DNA of 64,000 nt from Acidobacteriota bacterium. Its GTDB lineage: Bacteria > Acidobacteriota > Vicinamibacteria > Vicinamibacterales > UBA2999. The first letter of the stretch is position 1. The number at the start of each line of letters is the position of its first letter. The translations under genes and the position numbers were made by a program. Where the stretch lies: contig CANKJK010000003.1 in NCBI GenBank assembly GCA_947482665.1, positions 124,001-188,000 of the forward strand, in the 5' to 3' direction. This document shows positions 42,517 through 53,765 of this stretch, one piece after another. The notes under the pieces were generated by a model, which was not told where the DNA came from, did not search any database, and saw only the letters and a list, made by a program, of their open reading frames with translations.

Positions 42517-42974
42517 CACTTCCCCAGGAATTGAGCGGCGAGATCGTCGTGTTTGTTCAGTCGGTCGTCGGGGCCATGGGGCTTCAACTCCGGGTTGAGA
42601 CGTCGAGCGAGGGCGAAGCGCTGCACATCAACCTTGATGGTGAAGATGGCGGTGTGTTGACGCGCCGGGGCGGTGAAGGGCTTCAGGCGCTCCAGCACTT
42701 GCTGGCGACCGCGTTCAGGCGGCAACTCGGCGACGAGTATCGGGTCGTGCTGGATTGCATGGGCTTTCGCCAGGAGAAGGACGCCGAATTGCGGCAGATG
42801 GCGCGCTTTACCGCAGAGAGAGCGCTGTCGATGGGTGCCGCTCAGGAGTTGGGTCCATTGAATCCCTATGAGCGGCGTCTGGTCCATCTGGTGGTGGCAG
42901 ATATCGAGGGCGTGTCCTCTGAAAGTGTGGGGGACGCGTTCTTGAAGACGGTCATTATTTCGACGCGTTCGTAG
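42513..42974 (+). CDS. khpB: KH/R3H domain RNA-binding protein (Jag/KhpB family)
   Basis: The protein is 153 residues from GTG 42513. The N-terminal half is a KH domain (LHINLDGEDGGVLTRRGGEG in the GXXG region, then ALQHLLATAF). The C-terminal half is an R3H domain with ELGPLNPYERRLVHLVV and a final TVIIS strand. The N-terminal Jag domain seen in Firmicutes proteins is absent. It binds RNA, and its fixed place after yidC is conserved across bacteria. GTGA overlap with yidC implies coupled translation. Confidence 0.9.
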   Translation: MTLPQELSGEIVVFVQSVVGAMGLQLRVETSSEGEALHINLDGEDGGVLTRRGGEGLQALQHLLATAFRRQLGDEYRVVLDCMGFRQEKDAELRQMARFTAERALSMGAAQELGPLNPYERRLVHLVVADIEGVSSESVGDAFLKTVIISTRS

Positions 42975-42994
42975 CCGGCTTCGGCCGGCGGTTT

Positions 42995-44362
42995 GTGGCC
43001 TATCCGGGCCTTCCCGCAGAATTGGCTGTGTTCTCAACTACGGACACCATTGTCGCGGTGGCGACGCCCAGGGGGCGCGGCGCTGTAGGCATGGTTCGTC
43101 TCAGTGGACCCGAGAGCATTCGCATCGCCACAGCAATCACCTCTCCTAAGCGGTCGTTCGTTCCTCGAATGGCGACGTTGGCTCGTGTCGCAGGTCTGGA
43201 CGAAGTTCTGGTAACGGCGTTCGTGTCGCCGGCGTCATTTACCGGCGAGGACGTGGTCGAGATTTCGGCCCACGGCAGCCCCGCGATTCTTGATGAGATT
43301 GTTGCGCGTGCCATCCAGGGTGGTGCACGGCACGCCAAGCCGGGTGAGTTCTCGCTTCGTGCCGTCTTGAATGGACGGATGGACCTGGTTCAGGCCGAGG
43401 CGGTGTCGGATCTGATTCAGTCTGATAGTCGCCGTCAGGCGGCCGTGGCGTTTGATCAGTTGGATGGGTTGTTGACGGGTCGGATCCAGGCGATAGAGAG
43501 GGCGTTGTTCGAGCTCCGGGCATTGCTTGAGGCATCACTAGATTTCCCTGACGAGGGCTACAGGTTTATCGAGGGTGAGGTCGCGCAGTCGCGAATCGAA
43601 TTGCTGGTCGCCGAGATTGAGGAATTGCTTGGGGTCGGCAAGGTTGGTCGGGTGATTCGTGATGGGGCACGAGTTCTGCTGGTGGGTCGCCGAAATGCCG
43701 GAAAGTCTTCACTGTTCAACCGGCTCGTTGGCTTTGATCGGGCGATTGTGTCCGAGGTTGCCGGGACGACGCGTGATCTGGTGACGGAGTCGGTGGTGAT
43801 GGCGGGCTTGACCGTGCGCCTTGTGGATGCGGCCGGGCTTGGCGAGACGCAGGACTCGATCGAAGCGGAGGGCATGAGCCGGACCATGGGCGCCATGGGT
43901 GTTGCGGACCTGGTGTTGGTCGTGATCGATGGTTCGTGCGAGTTGTTGGAGCCGGATACGGTCGCTGGTTCGCTTGATGTCGGCAGGCGCCTGGTGGTGC
44001 TGAATAAGGTTGATGTGGATGCGGAACGGGTTGGGGTTGCGCAGGGGCGCGGCTGGATTCCGGTGTCAGCGGTTTCGGGCTTGGGCCTTGAGGCGCTGCG
44101 AGATGCCGTGGTCGCGAAGTTGAGTGGCGGCGAGGCGGCGAGTGAGTGCCCGGCCATCTCGAACGAGCGGCACCTGCGGCATCTGGAGGTGGCGAGGTCG
44201 GCGCTGTTACGTGGGCGTTCGTTGTGTGCGGAGGGTGTTCCGGAGGAGTTTGTACTTGGGGAGTTGGCTGACGCCGCGGCGGAATTGCAGCAGATTACGG
44301 GTGTCAGGGCGTCGGAAGAGGTGCTTGAAGAAGTGTTTGCGCGGTTCTGCATCGGAAAATGA
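42995..44362 (+). CDS. mnmE: tRNA modification GTPase MnmE
   Basis: The protein is about 455 residues and works with MnmG to add the carboxymethylaminomethyl group to U34 of certain tRNAs. The N-terminus ([20 protein letters not shown]) binds the formyl-folate cofactor. The G domain has [11 protein letters not shown], the GTTRD switch and NKVD. The C-terminus ends in CIGK, the conserved catalytic-cysteine tail. The start is uncertain: GTG 42995 or GTG 43028, the latter nearer the family N-terminus. Neither has a strong ribosome site. The stop overlaps mnmG through ATGA. Confidence 0.95.
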   Translation: MAYPGLPAELAVFSTTDTIVAVATPRGRGAVGMVRLSGPESIRIATAITSPKRSFVPRMATLARVAGLDEVLVTAFVSPASFTGEDVVEISAHGSPAILDEIVARAIQGGARHAKPGEFSLRAVLNGRMDLVQAEAVSDLIQSDSRRQAAVAFDQLDGLLTGRIQAIERALFELRALLEASLDFPDEGYRFIEGEVAQSRIELLVAEIEELLGVGKVGRVIRDGARVLLVGRRNAGKSSLFNRLVGFDRAIVSEVAGTTRDLVTESVVMAGLTVRLVDAAGLGETQDSIEAEGMSRTMGAMGVADLVLVVIDGSCELLEPDTVAGSLDVGRRLVVLNKVDVDAERVGVAQGRGWIPVSAVSGLGLEALRDAVVAKLSGGEAASECPAISNERHLRHLEVARSALLRGRSLCAEGVPEEFVLGELADAAAELQQITGVRASEEVLEEVFARFCIGK

Positions 44363-46212
44363 TGAAGGCTGACGTTCTGGTCGTCGGCGCCGGCCATGCA
44401 GGGATTGAGGCGGCGTGGGCAGCGGCGCGGCTGGGCTGCGATGTGGTGGTGTGCACCGCGGCCGACGGAAAAATTGGTCATATGCCATGCAACCCTGCGG
44501 TTGGTGGGACCGCGAAGGGTCATTTGGTTCGTGAGATCGATTCACTTGGTGGCCTGATTGGGTATTTAACAGATTTGTCAGGTATCCAGTTCAAGGTCTT
44601 GAATCGTGGCCGTGGTCCCGCCGTGTGGTCGCCTCGTGCGCAGGTTGATAAGACTCGTTACGAGCAGTGTGCCCGAGAGACTCTGGAGCAGGTGGCCGGG
44701 ATTCGCTGGGTCCACTGTCGGGTTGAGCGACTTGATGTGGTTGGCGGCGCTGTCCGTGGAGTGTGGCTTGAGGATGGTTCGCGAGTGGAGTGCCGCTCTG
44801 TCGTGGTGTGCACCGGCACTTTTCTCAATGGCCTGATTCACATCGGGCCGGAGCAGCGCCCCGCCGGTCGACTTGGCGAGGCGCCTGCGGTCAGCCTGTC
44901 GTCTTCGCTGAAGTCACTTGGGTTGAGGTGGGGACGGCTGAAGACCGGCACACCTCCCCGCTTGGACAGGGCGTCAATTGACTTCCCTTCCGCGGTGGCC
45001 AGTGGAGTGTTTGAGGAGGAGTGCGGGGATGCCCGCCCAACACAACTGTCTGCGGCGCATCCGGTCAGGATTGCCAATCAGGCGAAGTGCTGGCTGGTTC
45101 GCACGACTGAGGAAGTGCACGCCCTCGTGCGTGAGAATCTGGACGCCAGCCCGCTCTACAACGGGCAGATCTCCGGTGTTGGTCCCCGCTACTGCCCGTC
45201 GCTTGAAGACAAGGTCATGCGGTTTCCGGAGAAGGACCGCCACCAGATTTATCTGGAACCAGAGGGACTTGATAGGCCCGAGATCTATGTGAACGGGTTT
45301 TCGATGAGCCTCCCGTGGGCACTACAGGAGCGCCTGGTGCATGCGATGCCTGGTCTGGCTGGTGCTCGCATGCTTCGTCCCGCCTATGCGGTGGAGTACG
45401 ACTTCATTCAGCCCACCGAACTGCGATTGAGCCTCGAGGTGGCCTCGGTGCCTGGTTTGTATCTGGCTGGTCAGATCAACGGAACGTCAGGTTATGAAGA
45501 GGCGGCGGCGCAGGGACTTGTTGCCGGGTTAAATGCGGCCAGGTCCGCGCGTTCGCTCCCACCGGTGAGTTTCCTGCGGTCGGAGTCATATATCGGGGTG
45601 CTGGTTGATGACCTGGTCACAAAGGGATGCCTCGAACCCTACCGGATGTTTACATCGCGGGCCGAGCATCGCCTGCATCTTCGGGTCGACAACGCGGATC
45701 TCCGACTGACCCCGCTGGGACGCGACCTCGGCCTGATTGACGAGGCCCACTGGGACCGATTCGAGTCGAGGCGGAGGCGATTTGAATCCAACGTGCGTTA
45801 CCTGTCTGAGCGAGCTGTCAGAGTGGGCGGGGTCACAACGACGGCTCAGGCGGCGCTTCGGAGGCCAGAGGTAACGCTAGCCTCGCTCTCCGACTCAGTT
45901 GGGCCTGGCCTTGAGATTGATGAAGAGACAGCCGAATTGGACACCCTGAGCGTAGAGGCCACGGTGAAGTTCGAGGGGTACCTGAAGCAGGAGCGGGTCA
46001 GAGCAGCGCGCCTGGTCAGGGATGAGCGTCGAGCTATCCCCACAACTCTCTTATTCGGAGAGATACCCGGCCTGTCACGCGAGGTCCGGCAGAGGCTCGA
46101 CGAGGTAAGACCAGAGACTCTTGGCCAGGCAGGGCGCATCCCTGGCGTCACGCCGGCAGCTGTGGCTTTGATTGGCGCAGTCCTTCGCTCGCGAGAAAGC
46201 GCGGCGGGCTGA
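44359..46212 (+). CDS. mnmG: tRNA uridine-5-carboxymethylaminomethyl modification enzyme MnmG
   Basis: The protein is 617 residues. The FAD-binding loop [19 protein letters not shown] opens it; [20 protein letters not shown] and KTGTPPRL are family signatures, and [14 protein letters not shown] and [18 protein letters not shown] lie in the middle of the chain. The C-terminal helical domain binds MnmE. Four bases overlap the mnmE stop, giving stoichiometric coupling. rsmG follows after 3 bp. Confidence 0.97.
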   Translation: MMKADVLVVGAGHAGIEAAWAAARLGCDVVVCTAADGKIGHMPCNPAVGGTAKGHLVREIDSLGGLIGYLTDLSGIQFKVLNRGRGPAVWSPRAQVDKTRYEQCARETLEQVAGIRWVHCRVERLDVVGGAVRGVWLEDGSRVECRSVVVCTGTFLNGLIHIGPEQRPAGRLGEAPAVSLSSSLKSLGLRWGRLKTGTPPRLDRASIDFPSAVASGVFEEECGDARPTQLSAAHPVRIANQAKCWLVRTTEEVHALVRENLDASPLYNGQISGVGPRYCPSLEDKVMRFPEKDRHQIYLEPEGLDRPEIYVNGFSMSLPWALQERLVHAMPGLAGARMLRPAYAVEYDFIQPTELRLSLEVASVPGLYLAGQINGTSGYEEAAAQGLVAGLNAARSARSLPPVSFLRSESYIGVLVDDLVTKGCLEPYRMFTSRAEHRLHLRVDNADLRLTPLGRDLGLIDEAHWDRFESRRRRFESNVRYLSERAVRVGGVTTTAQAALRRPEVTLASLSDSVGPGLEIDEETAELDTLSVEATVKFEGYLKQERVRAARLVRDERRAIPTTLLFGEIPGLSREVRQRLDEVRPETLGQAGRIPGVTPAAVALIGAVLRSRESAAG

Positions 46213-46215
46213 GGA

Positions 46216-46845
46216 ATGCAGGGTCAGGGCTTCTCTTTATGGTGCGCGACCAGGGGGGTGCACAAGCTGCTGGGCCCGGACCAGGTGCAGCGTCTCGCGG
46301 CGTTTCTTGAGATTCTCGAGAAATGGAATGGACGCTTGAACTTGACCGGATTCTCGCTCTTAGAGGATTTGGACACTGCGTGTGACCGCCTCATCCTTGA
46401 GCCTGTTCTTGCCGCAGTGCACCTGCGCCCCACCGACAGGCTGGTGATTGATATTGGTAGCGGCTCCGGGTCTCCGGCGATACCGTTCTTGATAGCCGCG
46501 CCCTGGATCGACCTGACAATGGTTGAGTCGCGACAGCGGAAGTCGGTGTTCTTGCGGGAGGCCATCCGGGCCGTGGGTCACAACGCATCGGTCGTCACCG
46601 CCAGATTTGAAGAGTTCGCCTCAAGCCACCCAGGCGGCCAGTTTGATGTTGCGACCATCAGGGGCGTCAGGCTTGACGCCGCAATCGAGACTGGCGCTGC
46701 AGCCCTCGTGCAACCCAAAGGTCGAGTGTTCTACTTCGACTCTGTGGTGGCACCCACGCCATCTCTCACAGGCTTCCCCGTCACATCTCACGCAACTTTC
46801 AAGTCTCTGGCGGGATTTCAGCTCAGCATCTTCGAGCGTCCCTGA
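46216..46845 (+). CDS. rsmG: 16S rRNA (guanine527-N7)-methyltransferase
   Basis: The protein is 209 residues. The N-terminal helix contains LEILEKWNGRLNLTGF, a strong family signature. The AdoMet-binding loop is DIGSGSGSPAIPFLIA, where GXPGIPL is usual, and VESRQRKSVFLRE follows. The conserved late RG is present as ATIRGVRLD in place of VSRAV, a divergent form. Its 3' end lies 4 bp from the parS site. The place between mnmG and parA is conserved in many bacteria. Confidence 0.9.
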   Translation: MQGQGFSLWCATRGVHKLLGPDQVQRLAAFLEILEKWNGRLNLTGFSLLEDLDTACDRLILEPVLAAVHLRPTDRLVIDIGSGSGSPAIPFLIAAPWIDLTMVESRQRKSVFLREAIRAVGHNASVVTARFEEFASSHPGGQFDVATIRGVRLDAAIETGAAALVQPKGRVFYFDSVVAPTPSLTGFPVTSHATFKSLAGFQLSIFERP

Positions 46846-46848
46846 AAT

Positions 46849-46864
46849 TGTTCCACGTGGAACA
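46849..46864. promoter_or_regulatory. parS centromere site
   Basis: The 16-bp sequence TGTTCCACGTGGAACA is a perfect palindrome. It differs from the classical parS consensus TGTTTCACGTGAAACA by one symmetric base change per arm. It sits in the rsmG-parA gap, 92 bp before parA. ParB should load here and spread with CTP. I found no second copy in the window. Confidence 0.92.
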
Positions 46865-46871
46865 TTGACCG

Positions 46872-46906
46872 CGACAGTTGACTGTCGGTGGCTGCGGCCG
46901 TATTCT
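46872..46906 (+). promoter_or_regulatory. parA promoter with overlapping operator-like palindrome
   Basis: TTGACT (46878-46883) and TATTCT (46901-46906) are 17 bp apart and form a good sigma70 promoter. The -35 box sits inside CGACAGTTGACTGTCG (46872-46887), 7-bp arms around TG, which may be a repressor site. A second inverted pair, GGCCAA (46915-46920) and TTGGCC (46939-46944), flanks an A/T-rich leader before parA. Confidence 0.55.
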
Positions 46907-46955
46907 CTCCTACCGGCCAACCTTACTAAATATTTTATTTGGCCACTAAACCAAA

Positions 46956-47762
46956 ATGAAAAGCGCGAGAATAGTCGCCGTCGCCAATCAAAAAGGCGGA
47001 GTTGCCAAGACGACGACCGCGATCAACCTGGCCGCTGCTCTTGCGGCACTGGGAAACCGCACGCTTCTGGTGGACGTTGACCCCCAGGGCAATCTCACCA
47101 GCGGCGTCGGATGCAAGGGCCAACGAGGGCCCAGCGGCGGCACCTATGAAGCGTTGACCGCCGATGATCAGTCCGCACCCGCGGACTTCACCATCAAGAC
47201 GGGCTACGAGAACCTCTGGTTGATGCCGGCCGACCGAAATCTCACTGGCGCCGAGCTCGAGCTGGTCGCGATGCCCCACCGCGAGGAACGGTTGAAGACG
47301 CTCCTCAATCCCCTCCGCGAGCACTTTGATTTCATCATCCTGGACTGCCCGCCCTCGCTCGGGCTCCTCACGCTCAACGGCCTCGTGGCTGCCGACAGCG
47401 TCCTGGTCCCCTTGCACTGCGAGTACTTTGCGCTCGAGGGCCTGGCAGAGCTCCTGGGAACGTTGAAGAGAGTGCGTGCCAGTTTGAATCCGGCACTCGA
47501 CGTGGAGGGGGTCCTCCTCACCATGTACGACGACCGGACAAACCTTGGGCAGCAGGTCGCGAGCGACGTCCGCGGGTTCTTTGGCGACAAGGTCTTCCGC
47601 ACCGTCATTCCCCGCAATGTCCGCCTTGCCGAAGCGCCGAGCCACGGTGTGCCGGCCGTCACCTACGACCCCAGGTCGCGGGGCGCGGACGCCTACCAGC
47701 AACTCGCCAACGAGTTCCTGGCTCGCCGCCTCAGCGCCGCCTCCACCGACAACTCACTCTGA
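46956..47762 (+). CDS. parA: Chromosome partitioning ATPase ParA (Soj)
   Basis: The protein is 268 residues. The deviant Walker A KGGVAKTT lies at residues 13-20, followed by LVDVDPQGNLTSG (A' motif) and FIILDCPPSLGLLTLNGL (Walker B region). It is the short chromosomal type without an N-terminal HTH. With ParB and parS it moves newly copied origins apart. The gene begins the C-rich part of the window: codons from here on favour C in third position, unlike mnmG. Confidence 0.97.
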   Translation: MKSARIVAVANQKGGVAKTTTAINLAAALAALGNRTLLVDVDPQGNLTSGVGCKGQRGPSGGTYEALTADDQSAPADFTIKTGYENLWLMPADRNLTGAELELVAMPHREERLKTLLNPLREHFDFIILDCPPSLGLLTLNGLVAADSVLVPLHCEYFALEGLAELLGTLKRVRASLNPALDVEGVLLTMYDDRTNLGQQVASDVRGFFGDKVFRTVIPRNVRLAEAPSHGVPAVTYDPRSRGADAYQQLANEFLARRLSAASTDNSL

Positions 47763-47772
47763 AAGACTTGAT

Positions 47773-48657
47773 ATGGCCGAACGCAAACCCGCACTTGGGA
47801 AGGGCCTCAGCGCGCTGATTCCTGACGCGCAGCCCAGCCCCGCCCTCCAACCCCAGTCTCGTATGGGGCCACTGGAGCTCGACATCGATCTGTTGAGTCC
47901 GAATGACGCGCAGCCACGGGGGCGGATGGACGATGCTCGGCTGGAAGACTTAGCCAATTCCATCAAGTCAAACGGCATCATCCAACCCATCGTTGTCAGG
48001 AAGATCGGCGACACCTACCGCATCATCGCCGGGGAGCGTCGATGGCGAGCCGCGCAGCGCGCAGGGCTCTTGAAGGTCCCCGTGGTGGTCCGCGAACTCG
48101 GCGAGAACCAGGACCAGGACAACCTCCAACTCGCCCTTATTGAGAACATCCAGCGCGAGGAACTCAACTGCATCGACGAAGCCCTCGCCTATCGCCGTCT
48201 CGTCGAGGAGTTTCACCTCACCCAGGAACAAGTGGCCGTCGCGGTCGGAAAAGACCGAACCTCGGTGGCCAACCACCTCCGCCTCCTCAAATTGCCTGAA
48301 GAGATCCGGGCGGACCTTGCCGCGGGCACGCTCTCAATGGGGCACGCCCGTGCCCTGCTGGCGATCCCTACGGAGCAAGCTCAGCGAAATGCCGCGCGCG
48401 AGGTCGTCAGCCGGTCGCTCTCCGTCCGCGAAACCGAGCAGATGGCGCGAAAGGCGTCTGAAAACACCGCTGATCGGCCTGCCCCGAAGGAAAAGCCAGC
48501 CAAGGACGTGCATACCAGAGCGGCCGAGGACCGACTGCGCTTCGTCCTCGGAACGCGAGTCCAGATCGTCCGAAAGGGCACCGGCGGGGCCATTGAAATT
48601 GACTTCACGAACGAGGACGAACTCAATCGCCTCTACGACCGCCTGACGGCGAACTGA
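47773..48657 (+). CDS. parB: Chromosome partitioning protein ParB (Spo0J)
   Basis: The protein is 294 residues from ATG 47773, ten bases after parA; the longer frame upstream overlaps parA and is not coding. The N-terminal CTPase region has SNGIIQPIVVR and GERRWRAAQRAGL. The helix-turn-helix that reads parS includes LTQEQVAVAVGKDRTSVANHLRLLK (a standard match, residues of about 155-180). The C-terminal dimerisation domain follows a Lys/Pro linker near residue 240. The start MAERKPALGKGLSALIP is a typical ParA-stimulating N-terminus. Confidence 0.97.
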   Translation: MAERKPALGKGLSALIPDAQPSPALQPQSRMGPLELDIDLLSPNDAQPRGRMDDARLEDLANSIKSNGIIQPIVVRKIGDTYRIIAGERRWRAAQRAGLLKVPVVVRELGENQDQDNLQLALIENIQREELNCIDEALAYRRLVEEFHLTQEQVAVAVGKDRTSVANHLRLLKLPEEIRADLAAGTLSMGHARALLAIPTEQAQRNAAREVVSRSLSVRETEQMARKASENTADRPAPKEKPAKDVHTRAAEDRLRFVLGTRVQIVRKGTGGAIEIDFTNEDELNRLYDRLTAN

Positions 48658-48828
48658 CGGGCCCTCCCCCGCTACGGTCTGCGACGCCTCTCGTGGTATA
48701 AAAGCATGTTTGCGGACTGCCCGGCCGAACGCGCAGGCATGCCCGCAATATCGCGTCACCTCCTGAACGTTTAGAACCGCCATGCCAGCCTTCAGTGGCC
48801 GGCGCGGCTGCTGGAATAACGAACACGC

Positions 48829-49374
48829 ATGAGCACCCGGGCTTCGGCCGGACGATACGCAAAGGCCCTCTTCGATGTCGCGCTGCAGGAGCAACTCCTC
48901 GACCAGGTTGCAGCAGACATCACTCGTCTTGCCGACCTCGTGGCGGCGAACGAAGAGCTTGGCCGCACGTTTGGCAATCCTGCCATTCCCGCGCATCTGA
49001 AACGCAACATCGTGACGGCTCTGGCAGAGCGCCTGGAGCTGGCCAAGCCACTCGGGAAGCTTCTTGGACTTCTTGCAGACCGTGATCGCCTCACCAGCAT
49101 TGCGAATCTGCGTGCGGCGTTTACTGATCACCTGAACACGCACCGGCAGATTCTGCTGGCCGAAATCCAGACCGCAGAGCCTCTTGGGCCCGCCCAGGCG
49201 GACGAGTGGGGGCAGCGCCTGTCGAAAGCGACCGGCCGCACAGTGACCGTGACGACGAGTGTGGATCCCGCCATGATCGGCGGCGTGCGCGCCAGAATCG
49301 GCAGCACGGTATTTGATGGCAGCATCGCGACGCAGCTTTCGCGTCTCAGAAGCAGCCTTGTGGAACGTCTGTAG
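48829..49374 (+). CDS. atpH: ATP synthase F1 delta subunit
   Basis: The protein is 181 residues and links the F1 head to the peripheral stalk. The start TRASAGRYAKALFDVALQE and the C-terminal DPAMIGGVRARIGSTVFDGS are the conserved ends of the family. It opens a five-gene F1 cluster. The Fo genes atpB, atpE and atpF are not upstream, where parB lies instead, so the operon is split. A TATAAAA at 48697-48703 in the 171-bp gap after parB might be part of its promoter, but I see no matching -35 box. Confidence 0.94.
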   Translation: MSTRASAGRYAKALFDVALQEQLLDQVAADITRLADLVAANEELGRTFGNPAIPAHLKRNIVTALAERLELAKPLGKLLGLLADRDRLTSIANLRAAFTDHLNTHRQILLAEIQTAEPLGPAQADEWGQRLSKATGRTVTVTTSVDPAMIGGVRARIGSTVFDGSIATQLSRLRSSLVERL

Positions 49375-49389
49375 CAGAGACAGGTAGCA

Positions 49390-50916
49390 ATGGACATTCG
49401 AGCAGAAGAAATTTCCAAGATCATTCGCGACCAGATCGGCAGCTTTGCCGTCCAGATAGACGTCGCGGAAGTCGGCAACGTCATCTCCATCGGTGACGGC
49501 ATCGCCCGCGTGCATGGCGTCGAGCGCGCCATGGCCGGCGAGATGCTCGAGTTCACGCATGGCGTCTTCGGCATCGCGCTGAACCTCGAAGAGGACAGCG
49601 TCGGCGCCGTGCTGCTGGGCGACTACCGCGAGATCAAAGAGGGCGACGTCGTCAAGCGCACGGGCCGGATTATCTCGGTGCCGGTGGGAGAGGAACTCCT
49701 CGGCCGCGTCGTGAATGCCCTCGGCCAGCCCATTGACGGCAAGGGCCCCATCGCCTCCACGCAGTACCTCCCCATCGAGCGCATTGCTCCAGGCGTGACC
49801 GACCGCCAGCCTGTGAAGGAACCGCTCCAGACCGGGCTCAAGGCCATCGACGGCATGGTCCCGATCGGCCGCGGCCAGCGCGAGTTGATCATTGGCGACC
49901 GCCAGACGGGCAAGACCGCCGTCGCGCTCGACGCGATCATCAACCAGAAGGGCAAAGGCGTCATTTGCATCTACAACGCCATTGGCCAGAAGCAGTCGAC
50001 GGTGTCACAGGTCGTCCGCACCCTCGAAGAGAACGACGCCCTGAGCTACACCATCGTCGTCGCGGCGACGGCCTCCGACCCGGCGTCGATGCTCTACATC
50101 AGCCCCTACTCGGCGTGCGCCATCGGTGAGTTCTTCCGCGACAGCGGCCGCCACGCGCTGCTCGTGTACGACGACCTCTCGAAGCACGCATCGGCCTACC
50201 GCGAAATCTCGCTCCTCCTTCGCCGTCCTCCGGGCCGCGAGGCGTATCCCGGCGACGTCTTCTATCTGCACTCCCGCCTGCTGGAGCGTGCGGCCAAGCT
50301 GAAGAACGAACTCGGCGGCGGATCGCTCACAGCCCTCCCGATCATCGAGACGCAGGCTGGCGACTTGTCGGCCTATATCCCGACCAACGTGATTTCGATC
50401 ACGGACGGGCAGATCTTCCTGGAAAGCGACCTGTTCCACCAGGGCATCCGCCCCGCGATCAACGTCGGCAACTCGGTCTCCCGCGTCGGCGGCTCGGCGC
50501 AGATCAAGGCGATGCGGTCGGTCGCCGGCACCCTGCGACTCGACCTCGCGCAGTATCGCGAACTGGCGGCCTTCGCCCAGTTCGGTTCGGACCTCGACAA
50601 GTCCACCCAGGCCCAGCTCAATCGCGGCCGCCGGCTCGTCGAGATTCTGAAGCAGCCCCAGTATCGGCCGCTCGCGGTCGAGAAGCAGGTTGTCATGATC
50701 TTCGCGGCGACCAATGGCTACCTCGACCCGATCGCCGTCGAGGACCTCAATAAGTACGAGGAAGATATCTACCGGTTCCTCGAATCGCGTCACCCGGCCG
50801 TGCTCACGTCAATCGCCGAGAAGAAGGTGCTCGACGACGACGTGAAGGCAGGCCTCGTGGCCGCGCTGAAGGACTTCGCGCAGAACTTCACCGGCGCCAA
50901 GGTCGCGGTTGCCTAA
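49390..50916 (+). CDS. atpA: ATP synthase F1 alpha subunit
   Basis: The protein is 508 residues. The non-catalytic nucleotide site has GDRQTGKT at 169-176, and [20 protein letters not shown] is the family signature region. The N-terminal [10 protein letters not shown] binds delta. It follows atpH by 15 bp and adjoins atpG without any gap. Codons are strongly C-ending. Confidence 0.98.
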   Translation: MDIRAEEISKIIRDQIGSFAVQIDVAEVGNVISIGDGIARVHGVERAMAGEMLEFTHGVFGIALNLEEDSVGAVLLGDYREIKEGDVVKRTGRIISVPVGEELLGRVVNALGQPIDGKGPIASTQYLPIERIAPGVTDRQPVKEPLQTGLKAIDGMVPIGRGQRELIIGDRQTGKTAVALDAIINQKGKGVICIYNAIGQKQSTVSQVVRTLEENDALSYTIVVAATASDPASMLYISPYSACAIGEFFRDSGRHALLVYDDLSKHASAYREISLLLRRPPGREAYPGDVFYLHSRLLERAAKLKNELGGGSLTALPIIETQAGDLSAYIPTNVISITDGQIFLESDLFHQGIRPAINVGNSVSRVGGSAQIKAMRSVAGTLRLDLAQYRELAAFAQFGSDLDKSTQAQLNRGRRLVEILKQPQYRPLAVEKQVVMIFAATNGYLDPIAVEDLNKYEEDIYRFLESRHPAVLTSIAEKKVLDDDVKAGLVAALKDFAQNFTGAKVAVA

Positions 50917-51795
50917 ATGCCGTCCCTGATTGACCTCCGTCGCCGGATCCGCGCGGTCAAGTCGACGCAGCAGATCACCAAGGCGATGAAGATGATCGCG
51001 GCGTCGCGCCTGAAGCGCGCGCAGGACCGCGTCATCGGCGCCCGGCCGTTTGCGCAGCGCATGCGCGGCGTGCTGAACGGCCTGGTGACGCGCGTCGACT
51101 CCAGCACCCACCCGCTGCTGCGGGTGCCGGAGCCTGGCGAAGGGCGCCCGCTGCTCATCGTGCTCACCTCCGATCGCGGTCTGTGCGGCAGCTTCAACTC
51201 AAACATCATCAAGGCCGCCGGGCAGCACATCGTCGAGCACACCGCCGCAACCGCCCCGATCGTGCTCGGCCTGGTGGGACGCAAGGGCCGGGAGTTCTTC
51301 GGGCGGCGTGGGTTTGAGATCGTCTACGACCGCGTGAACATCTTCCAGAAGCTCTCGTTTGCCGACGCACAGTCGCTTGCGGACGCGGTCATCGAAGAGT
51401 TCATTTCCGGTCGTGCGTCCCGCGTGGACATCATCTACAACGAATTCAAGTCCGTGATCTCCCAGCGGGTCGTTACCGAGACGCTCCTGCCGATTCCCCG
51501 CGAGTCCATCGAGGATGCAGCGGGCGCCGGCGGCGTGGTGTCCGACTACCTCTACGAGCCCGCCCCGGCGGAGATCTTCCGGGAACTGCTTCCGCGCTAC
51601 GTGCAGGTGCAGGTCTATCGCGCCCTGCTGGAATCGAACGCCGCATTCTTCGCCGCGCAGATGACGGCCATGGACGCGGCCACGCGCAATTCCACGGAGA
51701 TGATCGACAACCTGACCCTCTACATGAACAAGGTCCGGCAAGCGGCGATCACTCGCGAGATTATCGAAGTCGTATCGGGCGCCTCGGCCACATAG
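50917..51795 (+). CDS. atpG: ATP synthase F1 gamma subunit
   Basis: The protein is 292 residues, the rotating central shaft. The start PSLIDLRRRIRAVKSTQQIT and the C-terminal AMDAATRNSTEMIDNLTLYM and NKVRQAAITREIIEVVSGA are the conserved coiled-coil halves. The middle has LTSDRGLCGSFN. The ATG directly follows the atpA stop, which indicates translational coupling. Confidence 0.97.
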   Translation: MPSLIDLRRRIRAVKSTQQITKAMKMIAASRLKRAQDRVIGARPFAQRMRGVLNGLVTRVDSSTHPLLRVPEPGEGRPLLIVLTSDRGLCGSFNSNIIKAAGQHIVEHTAATAPIVLGLVGRKGREFFGRRGFEIVYDRVNIFQKLSFADAQSLADAVIEEFISGRASRVDIIYNEFKSVISQRVVTETLLPIPRESIEDAAGAGGVVSDYLYEPAPAEIFRELLPRYVQVQVYRALLESNAAFFAAQMTAMDAATRNSTEMIDNLTLYMNKVRQAAITREIIEVVSGASAT

Positions 51796-53289
<1,494 letters not shown>

Positions 53290-53293
53290 GACG

Positions 53294-53725
53294 ATGGCTG
53301 ACTACACCCTGCCCAAGCGCCTGACGCTCGAGATCGTGACGCCCGACCGGGCGCTCGTTCGCGAGACGGTTGATGAGGTGCAGGTGCCGGCGGCGGAAGG
53401 CTACATGGGGATCCTCCCCGGCCACACGCCGCTGCTCGCAACACTGCAGGTCGGTCAGCTCATGTACCGGACGGGCCAGCAGCAGACGCTGCTGCACGTG
53501 GCCTTCGGTTTCGTCGAAATCCTGCCCGACCGCGTCACCGTGCTGGCTCAGGTCGCCGAGCGGGCCGAGGACATCGATGTGGCGCGGGCCGAGGCGGCAA
53601 AGAAGCGAGCCGAGGAACGGATTGCCAAGCCTGTTTCCGAAATGGACTTCGAGCGAGCGCGTATCGCGATGATGAAGTCGCTGATCCGCCTGCAGGTGGT
53701 TTCGCGCGTCAGGACGCGCGTCTGA
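53294..53725 (+). CDS. atpC: ATP synthase F1 epsilon subunit
   Basis: The protein is 143 residues. The N-terminal beta sandwich has LEIVTPDRALVRETVDEVQV and GYMGILPGHTPLLATL, the family core. The C-terminal helical hairpin (ARAEAAKKRAEERIAK) can inhibit ATP hydrolysis. It ends the F1 cluster. Only 40 bp separate it from the ABC permease gene, so read-through is likely. Confidence 0.95.
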   Translation: MADYTLPKRLTLEIVTPDRALVRETVDEVQVPAAEGYMGILPGHTPLLATLQVGQLMYRTGQQQTLLHVAFGFVEILPDRVTVLAQVAERAEDIDVARAEAAKKRAEERIAKPVSEMDFERARIAMMKSLIRLQVVSRVRTRV

Positions 53726-53765
53726 CCCAGCCGGGGCCCGACCTGTCTGGCCCACGGCTCAGAGC

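Noticed and set aside
48334-49560. Leftward frame of 408 codons across the parB-atpH junction
   Set aside because: It runs antisense through two well-identified genes and the gap between them; an artefact of high GC.
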